Origin: Candidatus Mediterraneibacter faecipullorum
GTDB lineage: Bacteria > Bacillota > Clostridia > Lachnospirales > Lachnospiraceae
Direction of reading: 5' to 3'
Assembly: GCA_019119675.1 (NCBI GenBank)
Contig: DWWO01000079.1
Span: 1 to 57,768, forward strand
DNA length: 57,768 nt
The position numbers and the translations under genes were made by a program. The notes below the pieces were generated by a model. That model did not search any database, had not been told where the DNA came from, and was given only the letters and a program-made list of their open reading frames with translations. Below, piece after piece: positions 1-9,762 of this stretch; positions within the stretch are counted from its first letter, which is position 1; each line of letters begins with the position of its first letter.

Positions 1-120
1 TTAGACCTTTTGACCCTGGCATCATATTATCTTAAGCGGCAGGCATTTCGCCGGATCTTATGCCGCCAGAGATTCTGGTAGTTCTTTGCCTCACACATTT
101 CAGAGGCGAAAATCAACTGC

Positions 121-149
121 TTGTAACTGTTGGATACATTCGTTATAAT
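121..149 (+). promoter_or_regulatory. Sigma-A promoter for the Rpn-like gene
   Basis: A TTGTAA -35 (121-126) and a perfect TATAAT -10 (144-149) are separated by 17 bp. Transcription would start near 156, a few bases before the ATG at 168, which argues against the longer reading frame that opens at 60. Confidence 0.75.
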
Positions 150-167
150 GAAGAAAGGGAAAAGTCT

Positions 168-1175
168 ATGAAAAATGAACTTGCCGGAGATCTTACTCTG
201 GCGGAAGGAAAAAGTCAGTACGATACATATTGTAAACGGATTCTGGCAAACAAGATAATTCTCGCATGGATCCTGAAATATGCTGCTGAGGAATTTAAAG
301 ACATGCCAATCAGTCAGATTAAGACCTGCATTGGCAGCGATATCCGCATATCGGAAGTCAGCGTCCTGCCCGGCAGAACGAACCTGCGTGAGCCGGAAAA
401 AATCACAGGAGAATCCGAAGAGGATTCGGTGCCGGGTGAAGGAGAGCTTTGTTATGATATCCGGTTTTCTGTATATTATGCCCGACAGAAAGAAAGGATT
501 AAACTGATCATTAATGTGGAAGCTCAGAAGGAATTCCGTCCGGGATATTCGATTACAACGAGAGGAATATTTTACGGGGCACGGATGCTTTCAGCACAGA
601 AAGGAATTGAATTTACAGGAAGAGATTACGATAATATCCGAAAGGTGTACAGCATATGGATCTGTATGAACGCGCCGGACTATATCGGGAATGCTATATC
701 CGAATACAGTATCTGTAAAAAGGACAGGGTTCCAGGAATACCGGATGAGAAAAAGGCGTATGACAAGCTGACGGTCGTTATGATCTGTCTGAATCCTGAT
801 TCGAAAAAGGGAAACCGGCTGACGAAGATGCTGGGTGTTCTGCTGGCACCGGGAATTAAGGCAAAAGCCAAAATACATCAATTGGAGAATGAATTCGATA
901 TACCGATGGAAAATGATATGGGAGAGGAGTTGAACCAGATGTGCAACTTGAGTGATTATGTGGAGGAAATCGGAATAAAAAAGGGAATAGAACAGGGAAT
1001 CGAGCAGGGGATAGAGAGAGGAAGAGAAGAAGGAATCGAGCAGGGCAGGGAACAGCTTTTAACTCAGCAGGTACTTAAAAAGCTTTCAAGAGGTAAGTCG
1101 GTTTCGGAAATAGCCGGAGAGCTGGAGGCAGATGAGGATACGATTTACAGAATATTAGAGAAGATCGATCAATGA
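168..1175 (+). CDS. Rpn/PD-(D/E)XK nuclease family transposase-like protein
   Basis: This 335-residue protein resembles the Rpn/PDDEXK_2 proteins that are common and multicopy in Lachnospiraceae. The nuclease core is visible around D97 (YDIRF) and E118-x-Q120 (NVEAQ). The C-terminus is a charged coiled tail with repeated G-I-E-Q-G and G-R-E-E-G units (about residues 277-300), typical of the family, followed by a short helix-turn-helix-like end (SVSEIAGELEADEDTIYRIL). The start at 168 is preferred over 60 because a promoter sits at 121-149, the ATG follows AAAGGGA-like Shine-Dalgarno bases, and conserved-looking sequence begins there. Known Rpn members act as DNA endonucleases linked to recombination; whether this copy is active is not shown. 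It stands alone, 33 bp before the DJ-1 gene. Confidence 0.8.
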   Translation: MKNELAGDLTLAEGKSQYDTYCKRILANKIILAWILKYAAEEFKDMPISQIKTCIGSDIRISEVSVLPGRTNLREPEKITGESEEDSVPGEGELCYDIRFSVYYARQKERIKLIINVEAQKEFRPGYSITTRGIFYGARMLSAQKGIEFTGRDYDNIRKVYSIWICMNAPDYIGNAISEYSICKKDRVPGIPDEKKAYDKLTVVMICLNPDSKKGNRLTKMLGVLLAPGIKAKAKIHQLENEFDIPMENDMGEELNQMCNLSDYVEEIGIKKGIEQGIEQGIERGREEGIEQGREQLLTQQVLKKLSRGKSVSEIAGELEADEDTIYRILEKIDQ

Positions 1176-1208
1176 TATAATCATAGTGAAAACAGGAGGT
1201 ATCAGGAA

Positions 1209-1757
1209 ATGAAGAAAGTATGTGTTTTTCTCGCAGACGGATTTGAGGAGATCGAAGGCCTGACAGTTGTGGATATCCTGCGCAGGGCAGGAGTTGAGAC
1301 GGAGACCGTATCAGTAATGGGAAGAAAGCAGATCAACGGTGCTCACGGTATCATCGTGGAGGCGGATAAAGTGTTTGAGGAAGCAGACATTGCAGATGCA
1401 GATATGCTGGTGCTGCCGGGAGGAATGCCGGGCACACTGAACCTGAAAGCCCATGAGGGGCTGAGAAAACAGATTCTCTCATTTAACAGCCAGGGTAAAT
1501 ATCTTGCAGCAATCTGTGCTGCACCCACTGTTCTAAGTGAGCTGGGGATCTTAAAAGGGAAAAAGGCATGCGCATACCCGTCTTTCGAGGAAGAGCTTGA
1601 CTGTGGTGAGGTCCTGAAAGTTCCGGCTGTTACGGACGGGAATATTACGACCGGCAGGGGGATGGGAGCTGCTATCCCGTTTGCACTCAGACTCGCAGCA
1701 ATCCTCTGCGGAGATGAAAAGGCAGAAGAAATCAGAAAATCTGTTGTATACGAATAA
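1209..1757 (+). CDS. DJ-1/PfpI family protein
   Basis: At 182 residues this is the usual length for the DJ-1/ThiJ/YajL subgroup. The nucleophile-elbow cysteine is C103 (AAICAAP), and the acidic partner that lowers its pKa in this family would be E16 in the GFEEIE segment. A class I glutamine-amidotransferase-like fold is expected. Family members work as redox-sensing chaperone or deglycase-like proteins; the substrate here cannot be read from sequence. The start is fixed by AGGAGGT ten bases upstream (1196-1202). Downstream lies the tig promoter, so it is probably not in the tig operon. Confidence 0.88.
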   Translation: MKKVCVFLADGFEEIEGLTVVDILRRAGVETETVSVMGRKQINGAHGIIVEADKVFEEADIADADMLVLPGGMPGTLNLKAHEGLRKQILSFNSQGKYLAAICAAPTVLSELGILKGKKACAYPSFEEELDCGEVLKVPAVTDGNITTGRGMGAAIPFALRLAAILCGDEKAEEIRKSVVYE

Positions 1758-1762
1758 AATAC

Positions 1763-1791
1763 TGGAAATGTGCGGCTTTATGTGCTATACT
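1763..1791 (+). promoter_or_regulatory. Extended -10 promoter for tig
   Basis: TG-C-TATACT (1783-1791) forms an extended -10, with a weak TGGAAA -35 17 bp upstream (1763-1768). The leader then carries a 7-bp stem (TGCCCTG at 1813-1819 with CAGGGCA at 1841-1847) before the tig ribosome binding site. Confidence 0.6.
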
Positions 1792-1880
1792 ATTCCAATG
1801 ACTGCAAAGGTGTGCCCTGATGTGGTTTTTAAGTGGAAAACAGGGCAATTTTGAACTTTGCGCATGCAAGGAGGAAGAAA

Positions 1881-3170
1881 ATGAGTTTACAGGTAGAAAA
1901 ATTAGAACATAATATGGCGAAGCTGACGATCGAGGTGTCAGCAGAGGATGTGGAGAAGGCACTTCAGGCTGCATACCTGAAAGAACGCAGCAAGATCAGC
2001 CTCCCGGGATTCCGTAAGGGCAAAGTGCCGCGTCAGATGATCGAGAAAATGTACGGACCGGAAGTGTTCTATGATGAAGCTGCAAATCATATGATATCAG
2101 AGGCATATGGCAAAGCTTATGACGAGTGTGAGCTTGAAATCACATCCCAGCCAAAAGTCGAGATCACACAGCTTGAGAAAGGAAAACCGTTTATCTTTAC
2201 AGCAGAGGTTGCGGTGAAACCAGAGGTGACACTCGGTGAATATAAAGGACTGAAAGTGGATAAAGTTTCTACAAGAGTCACACAGAAAGAGGTTGACGAG
2301 GAAATCGACAAAGAGCGCGAGCGCAATGCGAGAACGATCGACGTGACAGACAGGGCTGTTCAGGATAAAGACCAGGTAACACTTGATTTTGAAGGCTTTG
2401 TTGACGGAGAAGCTTTTGAAGGCGGAAAAGGCGAGAAATATCCGCTGACGATCGGATCCGGTTCTTTCATTCCGGGATTTGAGGAGCAGCTCATCGGTGC
2501 CGAGATCGGTAAAGAAGTGGAAGTTAAAGTGACATTCCCGGAAGACTATCAGGCAAAAGAGCTTGCCGGAAAAGATGCTGTATTTAAATGTACAGTCCAT
2601 GAGATCAAGGCAAAAGAACTTCCGGAGCTGGATGACGAGTTTGTATCAGATGTTTCCGATTCAAGCGAGACAGTAGATGACTACAAAGCTGAAGTAAAAG
2701 CCAAGATCAAAGAGCGCAAGGAAAACGAGAGAAAACAGAAGAGAGAAGACCAGTCAGTTGAGCAGGCTGTTGCCAATGCAGAGATTGATATTCCTGAGCC
2801 GATGATCGATCTTCAGGCAAGACAGATGGCTGATGATTTTGCACGCCGTATTATGCAGCAGGGCATGAGCCTGGAGCAGTACTTCCAGTTTACAGGACTG
2901 AATGAAGAGAAGATGATGGAAGAGTTCAGACCGCAGGCTGAGAAGCGTATCCGTACAAGACTCGTACTGGAGGCAGTTGTGGCTGCAGAGAACATTGAAG
3001 TGTCAGATGAACGTCTGGAAGAGGAACTTCAGAAGATGGCAGATGCTTATCAGATGGAAGTTGACAAGCTCAAAGAATTTATGGGCGACAATGAGAAGAA
3101 ACAGATGAAAGAGGATATAGCAGTTCAGGAGGCAGTGACACTCATTGCAGATGCGGCAGTAGAGGGTTAA
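1881..3170 (+). CDS. tig: Trigger factor (ribosome-associated chaperone/PPIase)
   Basis: The 429-residue product matches bacterial trigger factor in length and layout. The N-terminal ribosome-binding domain carries the signature GFRKGK at residues 43-48 (binds ribosomal protein L23). A FKBP-like peptidyl-prolyl isomerase domain follows at about 155-245 (QVTLDFEGFVDGEAFEGG, PGFEEQL), then a helical C-terminal chaperone domain. It binds nascent chains in the cytoplasm. The frame is open from 1833, but the ATG at 1881 follows GGAGGAAGAAA and gives the family N-terminus, so that start is used. It leads the tig-clpP-clpX-lon-engB block that is widely conserved in Firmicutes. Confidence 0.97.
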   Translation: MSLQVEKLEHNMAKLTIEVSAEDVEKALQAAYLKERSKISLPGFRKGKVPRQMIEKMYGPEVFYDEAANHMISEAYGKAYDECELEITSQPKVEITQLEKGKPFIFTAEVAVKPEVTLGEYKGLKVDKVSTRVTQKEVDEEIDKERERNARTIDVTDRAVQDKDQVTLDFEGFVDGEAFEGGKGEKYPLTIGSGSFIPGFEEQLIGAEIGKEVEVKVTFPEDYQAKELAGKDAVFKCTVHEIKAKELPELDDEFVSDVSDSSETVDDYKAEVKAKIKERKENERKQKREDQSVEQAVANAEIDIPEPMIDLQARQMADDFARRIMQQGMSLEQYFQFTGLNEEKMMEEFRPQAEKRIRTRLVLEAVVAAENIEVSDERLEEELQKMADAYQMEVDKLKEFMGDNEKKQMKEDIAVQEAVTLIADAAVEG

Positions 3171-3181
3171 GCAGGTTGATC

Positions 3182-3209
3182 GGAAGGTGTGCCGCATGGT
3201 GCACCTTCC
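3182..3209 (+). terminator. Hairpin between tig and clpP
   Basis: A 12-bp stem (3182-3193 with 3198-3209, two G-T pairs, GCAT loop) lies in the tig-clpP gap. It is followed by a mixed sequence with only TTTT nearby, so it is a weak terminator, attenuator or processing site rather than a strong stop. Confidence 0.5.
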
Positions 3210-3241
3210 AGTACTTTTGTAGAAGAAAGAAGGCATAATAT

Positions 3242-3823
3242 ATGAGTTTAGTACCTTACGTCATTGAACAGACAAGCCGTGGTGAACGGTCCTACGATAT
3301 TTATTCAAGACTTTTAAAGGAGAGGATCATTTTTCTTGGTGAGGAAGTAAATGATGTGTCAGCCAGTGTGGTAGTGGCACAGCTCCTTTTCCTTGAGGCG
3401 GATGATCCGGATAAGGATATCCAGCTTTATATCAACAGCCCGGGCGGATCCGTGACAGCCGGGATGGCAATCTATGACACGATGCAGTATATCAAGTGTG
3501 ATGTTTCTACTGTGTGCATCGGCATGGCTGCAAGCATGGGAGCGTTCCTGCTTGCCGGTGGTAAAAAAGGCAAGAGATTTGCCCTGCCGAACGCAGAGAT
3601 CATGATCCACCAGCCGTCCGGCGGTGCGCAGGGACAGGCGACTGAGATCCAGATCGCAGCGGAGCACATTCTCCGCACAAAGCAGAAATTAAACGAGATC
3701 CTGGCTGCAAATACAGGCCAGTCTCTCGAGACGATCAAAGCCGATACAGAGCGTGATAACTTTATGTCTGCAGAAGAGGCAAAAGCATACGGTCTGATCG
3801 ATGAAGTGATCGTAAACCACTAA
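3242..3823 (+). CDS. clpP: ATP-dependent Clp protease proteolytic subunit
   Basis: At 193 residues, this is standard-length ClpP. The catalytic triad is intact: S98 (GMAASMG), H123 (MIHQPSGG) and D172 (ERDNFMSA). The protein forms a double-heptamer chamber and degrades substrates fed by ClpX, which is encoded 24 bp downstream. A short GAAAGAAGG ribosome binding site precedes the ATG. No start ambiguity is apparent, since the [12 protein letters not shown]-terminus is the canonical one for the family. Confidence 0.98.
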   Translation: MSLVPYVIEQTSRGERSYDIYSRLLKERIIFLGEEVNDVSASVVVAQLLFLEADDPDKDIQLYINSPGGSVTAGMAIYDTMQYIKCDVSTVCIGMAASMGAFLLAGGKKGKRFALPNAEIMIHQPSGGAQGQATEIQIAAEHILRTKQKLNEILAANTGQSLETIKADTERDNFMSAEEAKAYGLIDEVIVNH

Positions 3824-3847
3824 GACAGCGGTATGAGGTGAAAAAAT

Positions 3848-5119
3848 ATGGCAGGAAAAATGATGGATGATATCGTGAGATGCTCATTCTGTAACAAGAC
3901 TCAGGCGCAGGTGAGAAAACTGATCGCCGGACCAAACGGCACATATATCTGCGACGAATGTATCGGTATCTGTTCGGAAATTATTGAGGAAGAACTGGAT
4001 TATAACGACGACAGGGCATTTGATGATATCAATCTTCTGACTCCGGAGGAGATGAAAGCTTTTCTCGACGATTATGTGATCGGACAGGATGAAGCAAAGA
4101 AGGTCCTTTCGGTGGCAGTTTATAATCATTATAAAAGGATCATGGCAGAGCAGGATCTCGGTGTGGAGCTTCAGAAGAGCAATATTCTCATGCTCGGACC
4201 GACCGGCTGCGGGAAGACGCTGCTTGCCCAGACACTTGCCAGGATCCTGAACGTTCCATTTGCGATCGCGGATGCCACTGCGCTTACAGAGGCAGGATAT
4301 GTGGGAGAAGATGTGGAGAACATTCTTCTAAAAGTGATCCAGGCAGCGGATGGCGATATCGAGAGGGCTGAACACGGGATCATCTATATTGATGAGATTG
4401 ATAAGATCACAAGAAAATCAGAGAATCCGTCTATCACAAGAGATGTTTCCGGAGAGGGTGTGCAGCAGGCGCTTCTTAAGATCATAGAGGGAACTGTTGC
4501 ATCTGTACCGCCGCAGGGCGGAAGAAAGCATCCGCATCAGGAGCTGATCCAGATTGATACGACGAATATCCTGTTCATCTGCGGCGGAGCATTTGAGGGA
4601 ATTGATAAGATCATTGAGACCCGTCTTGACAGAAAGTCCATTGGATTTAATGCAGAGATCGCACAAAAGCATGAGTATGATATGGATGTCCTGCTCCATG
4701 AGGTACTTCCGCAGGATCTTGTGAAATATGGTCTGATCCCGGAGCTGGTAGGAAGACTTCCGGTCACGGTTTCACTGGATCTTCTGGATAAGGAAGCTTT
4801 GATCAGGATCCTGACAGAGCCGAAGAGCGCGATCGTGAAGCAGTATCAGAAGCTTCTGGAACTCGACGGAGTGAAGCTCGAGTTTGACAGGGACGCTCTT
4901 ACAGCCATTGCAGAGACAACACTTAAACGGAAAACAGGAGCCAGAGGATTGCGCGCCATCATGGAAAATATCATGATGGATACGATGTTCCGTGTTCCGT
5001 CGGATGAGACGATCAAAGAGTGCCGTATTACGAAGGAGACAGTGCTGGGAACAGGTGAACCGTTATATCTGCGGGACGGAGAAGAACGGAGATCATTCCT
5101 GACATCTGAAAGTGCGTGA
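3848..5119 (+). CDS. clpX: ATP-dependent Clp protease ATP-binding subunit ClpX
   Basis: This 423-residue AAA+ unfoldase has the N-terminal zinc-binding domain with cysteines C12, C15, C35 and C38, the Walker A motif GPTGCGKT at 117-124, a Walker B region (IIYIDEIDK), the RKH segment (GGRKHPHQE) and the I265-G266-F267 loop that docks on ClpP. It recognises tagged or native substrates and threads them into ClpP. A GAGGTG ribosome binding site lies about eight bases before the ATG. All functional motifs are present. Confidence 0.98.
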   Translation: MAGKMMDDIVRCSFCNKTQAQVRKLIAGPNGTYICDECIGICSEIIEEELDYNDDRAFDDINLLTPEEMKAFLDDYVIGQDEAKKVLSVAVYNHYKRIMAEQDLGVELQKSNILMLGPTGCGKTLLAQTLARILNVPFAIADATALTEAGYVGEDVENILLKVIQAADGDIERAEHGIIYIDEIDKITRKSENPSITRDVSGEGVQQALLKIIEGTVASVPPQGGRKHPHQELIQIDTTNILFICGGAFEGIDKIIETRLDRKSIGFNAEIAQKHEYDMDVLLHEVLPQDLVKYGLIPELVGRLPVTVSLDLLDKEALIRILTEPKSAIVKQYQKLLELDGVKLEFDRDALTAIAETTLKRKTGARGLRAIMENIMMDTMFRVPSDETIKECRITKETVLGTGEPLYLRDGEERRSFLTSESA

Positions 5120-5198
5120 CAGTGGTGAGGAGAAATAAAAGCTGTATATAACCAGCATATGTACAGAGAAGACATGATATGGTATAGATACAGCCGTG

Positions 5199-5238
5199 GG
5201 GCGGGTGCAGTGGTAAATCCCATGTGCACCCGCCCTTT
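5199..5238 (+). terminator. Terminator-like hairpin clpX/lon
   Basis: An 11-bp GC-rich perfect stem (5199-5209 with 5225-5235) is followed by TTTGT. It separates clpX from lon and probably reduces read-through. Confidence 0.6.
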
Positions 5239-5292
5239 GTACAATAAGCCTGTCGTGACAGCGTAAATCATTGACTTACAGGAGGAGATGAA

Positions 5293-7614
5293 ATGGACAA
5301 CGAGATAAAGAGTCTGCCCATGGTCGCTCTCAGGGGTATGACGATCATGCCGGAGATGGTCGTGCATTTCGATGTGAGCAGAGAGCGTTCCATCGCCGCA
5401 GTCCAGGAGGCAATGGTAGAAGAACAGAAGATATTTCTGACAGCCCAGAAATCAATCGATACCGAAGATCCGGGAGCAGAAGATGTATATGAGATCGGTA
5501 CAGTGGGAACGATCAAACAGATCATCAAGCTGCCGAAGCATATTGTAAGGGTACTGGTATCAGGTGAGGTGAGAGGGAGACTTAAGGAAATTGAATATAA
5601 AGACCCGTATCTCCGCGCTCAGGTTGAAATCATAAATGATGCAGATCTGACCATACCGGAAGATCTAAATGGTGAAGCAATGGAACGGGGACTCAAGGAT
5701 ATGCTGGTCGAATATGCCGCAAAGAACGGGAAGATGTCCAAGGAATCCGTAGCCCAGCTCCTTGATATCAAAGGGATCAAAAAGCTGGTGGATGAGATCG
5801 CGGCAAATATTCCTCTTTACTATACGGATCAGCAGGAAATACTGAATGAGACGGACTTCTGGAAGAGGTATGAGAAACTTTGTTTTAAGCTGGTCAATGA
5901 AGTCCAGATCATGAATATCAAAGAAGAAATCCAGAAGAAAGTCAAGGAGCGCGTAGATAAACATCAGCGAGAATATATTTTAAGAGAGCAGCTGAAACTT
6001 ATCCGGGAAGAGCTGGGAGAGGATTCCACGATATCAGATGCGGAGGAGTTTGAAAATTCCCTGAAGAAGTTAAAGGCTCCGAAAGAAGTAAAAGAAAAGC
6101 TGCAGAAGGAGATCAACCGTTTCAAGAGTTCCTTGAACTCTCCGGCAGAGAACGGGGTGATCCGTACCTATATCGAGACGCTGCTTGAGATGCCGTGGGA
6201 TAAGGCGGCAAAAGATAATAATGATATTGAGTACGCAAAAAAAGTCCTTGATGAAGACCATTACGGTCTTGAACAGGTCAAGGAGCGTATTCTGGAATTT
6301 CTCGCAGTGCGTACCCTCACAAAGAAAGGTGACAGTCCGATCCTCTGCCTTGCGGGACCGCCGGGAACCGGAAAGACTTCTATCGCGAAGTCTCTGGCCC
6401 GTGCAATGAAGAAGCCTTACGTGCGTATTTCTCTGGGCGGCGTTCGTGATGAAGCTGAGATCCGCGGTCACAGGAAGACATATGTGGGTGCGATGCCGGG
6501 AAGGATCGCCAACGGTATCCGGACTGCCGGAGTGAAAAATCCGGTCATGCTTCTGGATGAAATCGATAAAGTCAGCACAGACTATAAGGGAGATACATTT
6601 TCAGCTCTTCTGGAAGTGCTGGACAGCGAACAGAACAGTAAATTCCGGGATCATTATCTGGAAGTGCCTCTGGATCTGTCGGAAGTAATGTTCATCACTA
6701 CAGCGAACACCCTTCAGACGATCCCGAGACCGCTGCTCGACCGTATGGAAGTGATCGAGATCAGCAGTTATACGGAGAATGAAAAGCTGCATATTGCTCT
6801 GGAACACCTGATCCCGAAACAGCTTGAAAAACACGGTCTTACATCGGAACAGCTCACCTTCAGCAAACATGCGATCTGGAAAATGGCGCGCAATTACACG
6901 AAGGAAGCGGGTGTGCGCCAGCTGGAACGTGAGATCGGGAATGTGTGCAGGAAAGCCGCAAAAGAGATCCTGACGACAGACCGGAAGAAGATTGGCGTCA
7001 CAGACCGCAATATCCACAAATTCCTCGGAAAAGAGAAATATACATACCAGATGGCGAATCCGGCTCCGGAAGTCGGTATCGTGAGGGGGCTGGCATGGAC
7101 AAGCGTCGGCGGGGATACGCTGCAGATCGAAGTAAATGTGATGCCGGGAAGCGGCGAACTGATGCTGACCGGACAGCTGGGAGATGTAATGAAAGAATCT
7201 GCGAGGGCAGGAATCAGTTATATCCGTTCCGTCAGCTGTAAATATGGCATAGCGGAAGACTTCTTTGAGAAACATGACATCCATGTGCATATACCGGAAG
7301 GAGCTGTACCCAAAGACGGACCGTCCGCCGGTATCACCATGGCGACAGCCATGCTGTCTGCCGTGACAGAGAAGAAAGTAAGGGCAGATCTTGCAATGAC
7401 AGGTGAGATCACCCTCCGCGGCCGTGTGCTCCCGATCGGCGGTCTAAAGGAGAAGCTGCTCGCGGCAAAGAGCGCCGGCATCAGGACAGTGCTTGTGCCG
7501 AAGGAAAACGTGGCGGATGTGGAGGAACTCTCTTCCGAGATCACAAAAGGTCTGGAGATCATACCGGTGGAGAATATGGATGAAGTGCTGGAAAAAGCAC
7601 TGACAGGAGAATGA
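5293..7614 (+). CDS. lon: ATP-dependent protease La (Lon)
   Basis: This 773-residue LonA-type protease has an N-terminal substrate-binding domain (about 8-200), a coiled region, an AAA+ module with Walker A GPPGTGKT at 355-362, and a C-terminal protease domain with the Ser-Lys dyad at S678 (KDGPSAG) and K721 (GGLKEKLLAAK). It degrades misfolded and regulatory proteins in the cytoplasm. AGGAGGAGATGAA precedes the ATG. It stops one base before the engB ATG, which suggests translational coupling. Confidence 0.97.
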   Translation: MDNEIKSLPMVALRGMTIMPEMVVHFDVSRERSIAAVQEAMVEEQKIFLTAQKSIDTEDPGAEDVYEIGTVGTIKQIIKLPKHIVRVLVSGEVRGRLKEIEYKDPYLRAQVEIINDADLTIPEDLNGEAMERGLKDMLVEYAAKNGKMSKESVAQLLDIKGIKKLVDEIAANIPLYYTDQQEILNETDFWKRYEKLCFKLVNEVQIMNIKEEIQKKVKERVDKHQREYILREQLKLIREELGEDSTISDAEEFENSLKKLKAPKEVKEKLQKEINRFKSSLNSPAENGVIRTYIETLLEMPWDKAAKDNNDIEYAKKVLDEDHYGLEQVKERILEFLAVRTLTKKGDSPILCLAGPPGTGKTSIAKSLARAMKKPYVRISLGGVRDEAEIRGHRKTYVGAMPGRIANGIRTAGVKNPVMLLDEIDKVSTDYKGDTFSALLEVLDSEQNSKFRDHYLEVPLDLSEVMFITTANTLQTIPRPLLDRMEVIEISSYTENEKLHIALEHLIPKQLEKHGLTSEQLTFSKHAIWKMARNYTKEAGVRQLEREIGNVCRKAAKEILTTDRKKIGVTDRNIHKFLGKEKYTYQMANPAPEVGIVRGLAWTSVGGDTLQIEVNVMPGSGELMLTGQLGDVMKESARAGISYIRSVSCKYGIAEDFFEKHDIHVHIPEGAVPKDGPSAGITMATAMLSAVTEKKVRADLAMTGEITLRGRVLPIGGLKEKLLAAKSAGIRTVLVPKENVADVEELSSEITKGLEIIPVENMDEVLEKALTGE

Positions 7615-7615
7615 T

Positions 7616-8230
7616 ATGGTAATCAGAAGTATTAATCTGGAGACAGTGTGCGGAGTTACAAGTACTCTGCCTGTAAATGATAAACCTGAGGTCGCATTTG
7701 CGGGAAAGTCTAACGTAGGAAAATCTTCCCTGATCAATGCGCTCATGAACCGGAAGGCTTATGCGCGTACTTCGGCAACACCGGGGAAAACACAGACGAT
7801 CAATTTCTATAATATCAACGACGGCCTCTATCTGGTCGACCTGCCGGGGTATGGATATGCCAGAGTTTCTGAAAAAGAGAAAGAGCAGTGGGGGAAGATG
7901 ATTGAGCGGTATCTGCACGGCTCAGCGCAGCTCCGTGCAGTATTCCTGCTCATTGATATCCGGCATGAACCCTCTGCCAATGACAGGATGATGTATAAAT
8001 GGGTGGTTGAACAGGGATACCAGCCGGTCATCATTGCAACAAAGCTTGACAAAATAAAACGCTCGCAAGTACAGAAACATGTTAAAATGTTAAAAGAAGG
8101 CCTGTCACTCATCCCGGGGACAAAAGTGATCCCGTTTTCATCAACGACAAAACAGGGGCGGGATGAGATCTGGGAACTGATCGAGAGAGAATGTTTTGGG
8201 ATAAGCATGGAGGAACAGGATGGAGAATAA
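7616..8230 (+). CDS. engB: Ribosome biogenesis GTPase (EngB/YsxC family)
   Basis: This 204-residue single-domain GTPase shows G1 GKSNVGKSS, G3 DLPGYGYA and G4 TKLDK. The family acts in late assembly of the 50S ribosomal subunit and is usually essential in Firmicutes. The ATG lies one base after the lon stop (TGATATGG arrangement), and lon-engB adjacency is conserved in Bacillus and Clostridia. It overlaps the next gene by 11 bp. Confidence 0.95.
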   Translation: MVIRSINLETVCGVTSTLPVNDKPEVAFAGKSNVGKSSLINALMNRKAYARTSATPGKTQTINFYNINDGLYLVDLPGYGYARVSEKEKEQWGKMIERYLHGSAQLRAVFLLIDIRHEPSANDRMMYKWVVEQGYQPVIIATKLDKIKRSQVQKHVKMLKEGLSLIPGTKVIPFSSTTKQGRDEIWELIERECFGISMEEQDGE

Positions 8231-9353
8231 TCGTCCATACTGGCAGGTGGCGCTGCGACTGCTGTTCAGTCTCCTTGCCACTGCCGCATTTGTGATCGCA
8301 GGATGGAATCTGCTGAGGTTTCTTATGCCGTTTGTCATAGGATGGATCATTGCAGCTATCGCGGCGCCGCTTGTCAACTGGCTTGAGAAACGGCTGAAGA
8401 TCGTGAAAAAACTGGGGTCTGCCCTTATCGTCATACTGGTGCTGGCCGGCATTATACTGGCGCTGTACTTTGGGATCAGCCGGCTTGTGGCGGAGATCAG
8501 CGATCTGATCCGGAATTTCCCTGATATGTACGCACAGCTCGAGACCGGATTGAGACAGATCGGAGATACACTTTCAGGTATTTTTGAACGTCTGCCGACA
8601 GGGATCCAGAACGGATGGAATGCAGTAGTAGAAAATCTTGACCAGTATATGGGAAATGTCGTATCAAATATCAGTGAACCGACAGTTACGGCAGCCGGAA
8701 ATATCGCCAAGAGAGTGCCCTCTTATCTGATCAGTTTCCTTGTATCGGTACTGTCGGCATATTTCTTTATCGTGCAGCGTGAGGAAGTGCTTAACTGGAT
8801 GAAGAAAGTGTCGCCTGAATCCATACAAAAAAGGATGACGCTTGTGATCGATAATCTGAGGTATGCTGTGGGAGGATATTTCAAAGCGCAGTTTAAGATC
8901 ATGGCGATCGTATTTGTGATCCTGCTTGTCGGTCTGGGGATGCTTGGAACAGGATATTTTGTCCTCGTGGCTTTTTTGATCGCATTTCTCGATTTCCTTC
9001 CTTTTTTCGGGACAGGAACAGCGATGATCCCATGGGCGCTCTATGAATTTTTCATGGGTGATTATAAGATGACGGTGGCGCTTGTAGTGATCTATGTGAT
9101 CACACAGGCAGTCCATCAGCTGCTTCAGCCCAAACTTGTAGGAGACAGTGTAGGGCTCAATCCACTGGTCACGCTTATTCTTCTCTATATCGGTTACCGT
9201 ATGGGCGGAATCCTCTGGATGATCCTTGCCGTCCCGATCGGCATGGTGCTCATCAATATGTGTCAGGCGGGGGCATTTGACTATATTTTTGATGATGTGA
9301 AGATCCTTGCAGGCGGGATCCTGGGGCTGAAGGAAGAGCCAAAAGAACATTGA
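8220..9353 (+). CDS. AI-2E family (DUF20) membrane permease
   Basis: The 377-residue protein has about seven to eight hydrophobic membrane spans, with a long soluble loop between the first and second halves (residues 90-165) and the family-typical C-terminal block [20 protein letters not shown]. The family includes TqsA, proposed to export autoinducer 2, and Na+/H+ antiporter-like members; the substrate here is unknown. The start overlaps the end of engB by 11 bases with a GGAGGAACAGG ribosome binding site. The stop codon overlaps the -35 of the rubredoxin promoter. Confidence 0.85.
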   Translation: MENNRPYWQVALRLLFSLLATAAFVIAGWNLLRFLMPFVIGWIIAAIAAPLVNWLEKRLKIVKKLGSALIVILVLAGIILALYFGISRLVAEISDLIRNFPDMYAQLETGLRQIGDTLSGIFERLPTGIQNGWNAVVENLDQYMGNVVSNISEPTVTAAGNIAKRVPSYLISFLVSVLSAYFFIVQREEVLNWMKKVSPESIQKRMTLVIDNLRYAVGGYFKAQFKIMAIVFVILLVGLGMLGTGYFVLVAFLIAFLDFLPFFGTGTAMIPWALYEFFMGDYKMTVALVVIYVITQAVHQLLQPKLVGDSVGLNPLVTLILLYIGYRMGGILWMILAVPIGMVLINMCQAGAFDYIFDDVKILAGGILGLKEEPKEH

Positions 9354-9378
9354 AAATGTATTATGGGTATGGTATAAT
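9350..9378 (+). promoter_or_regulatory. Strong sigma-A promoter for rubredoxin
   Basis: TTGAAA (9350-9355) and TATAAT (9373-9378) are spaced by exactly 17 bp. The -35 overlaps the stop codon of the upstream permease gene. Confidence 0.85.
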
Positions 9379-9393
9379 AATCGCGCAAAGCGC

Positions 9394-9463
9394 CTTTCCT
9401 TTTCTGCACACGCGGTATTATGGATAAGGGAAGATTCCCCGTATATTTCAGCAGAAAAGAAAG
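9394..9463 (+). promoter_or_regulatory. Structured 5' leader of rubredoxin mRNA
   Basis: CTTTCCTTTTCTGC (9394-9407) pairs with GCAGAAAAGAAAG (9451-9463), a 13-bp stem with one bulge enclosing about 43 nt that contains a smaller GGGAA/TTCCC helix. It is followed by AATATTTTTAT. It may be an attenuator or an mRNA stabiliser; it matches no riboswitch I recognise. Confidence 0.45.
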
Positions 9464-9498
9464 AATATTTTTATATTGATCACAGGAGGTATCAGGCT

Positions 9499-9660
9499 AT
9501 GAAAAAATATGTATGTGACGTATGTGGATACATTTATGATGAGGCGGCAGGAGATCCGGATAACGGTATCGAGGCTGGCACAAAATGGGAAGATGTTCCG
9601 GAAGATTTCCTTTGTCCGCTGTGCGGAGTGGGAAAAGACCAGTTTTCAGAAGTTGAATAA
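9499..9660 (+). CDS. Rubredoxin
   Basis: This 53-residue protein has the two rubredoxin knuckles C6-x-x-C9-G and C39-P-L-C42-G that bind one iron atom, plus the conserved YxYD and PDNGI...[10 protein letters not shown] core. It is a small cytoplasmic electron carrier used in anaerobes for peroxide/oxygen detoxification and other redox steps. AGGAGGT lies ten bases upstream of the ATG. It is transcribed alone from the promoter at 9350 and followed by a terminator. Confidence 0.96.
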   Translation: MKKYVCDVCGYIYDEAAGDPDNGIEAGTKWEDVPEDFLCPLCGVGKDQFSEVE

Positions 9661-9680
9661 ACCCACTTGATCAGATGAAG

Positions 9681-9732
9681 AAAAACTGCCGTCCCACGGA
9701 CCTTTCAGTAGGAGTAGGATGGCAGTTTTTTT
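9681..9732 (+). terminator. Rho-independent terminator after rubredoxin
   Basis: AAAAACTGCC (9681-9690) pairs with GGCAGTTTTT (9721-9730), followed by further T residues. The loop is long (about 30 nt) and has extra internal pairing potential. Confidence 0.75.
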
Positions 9733-9762
9733 GTAAAAATATAATAAAAAGGGAAGGATAGT

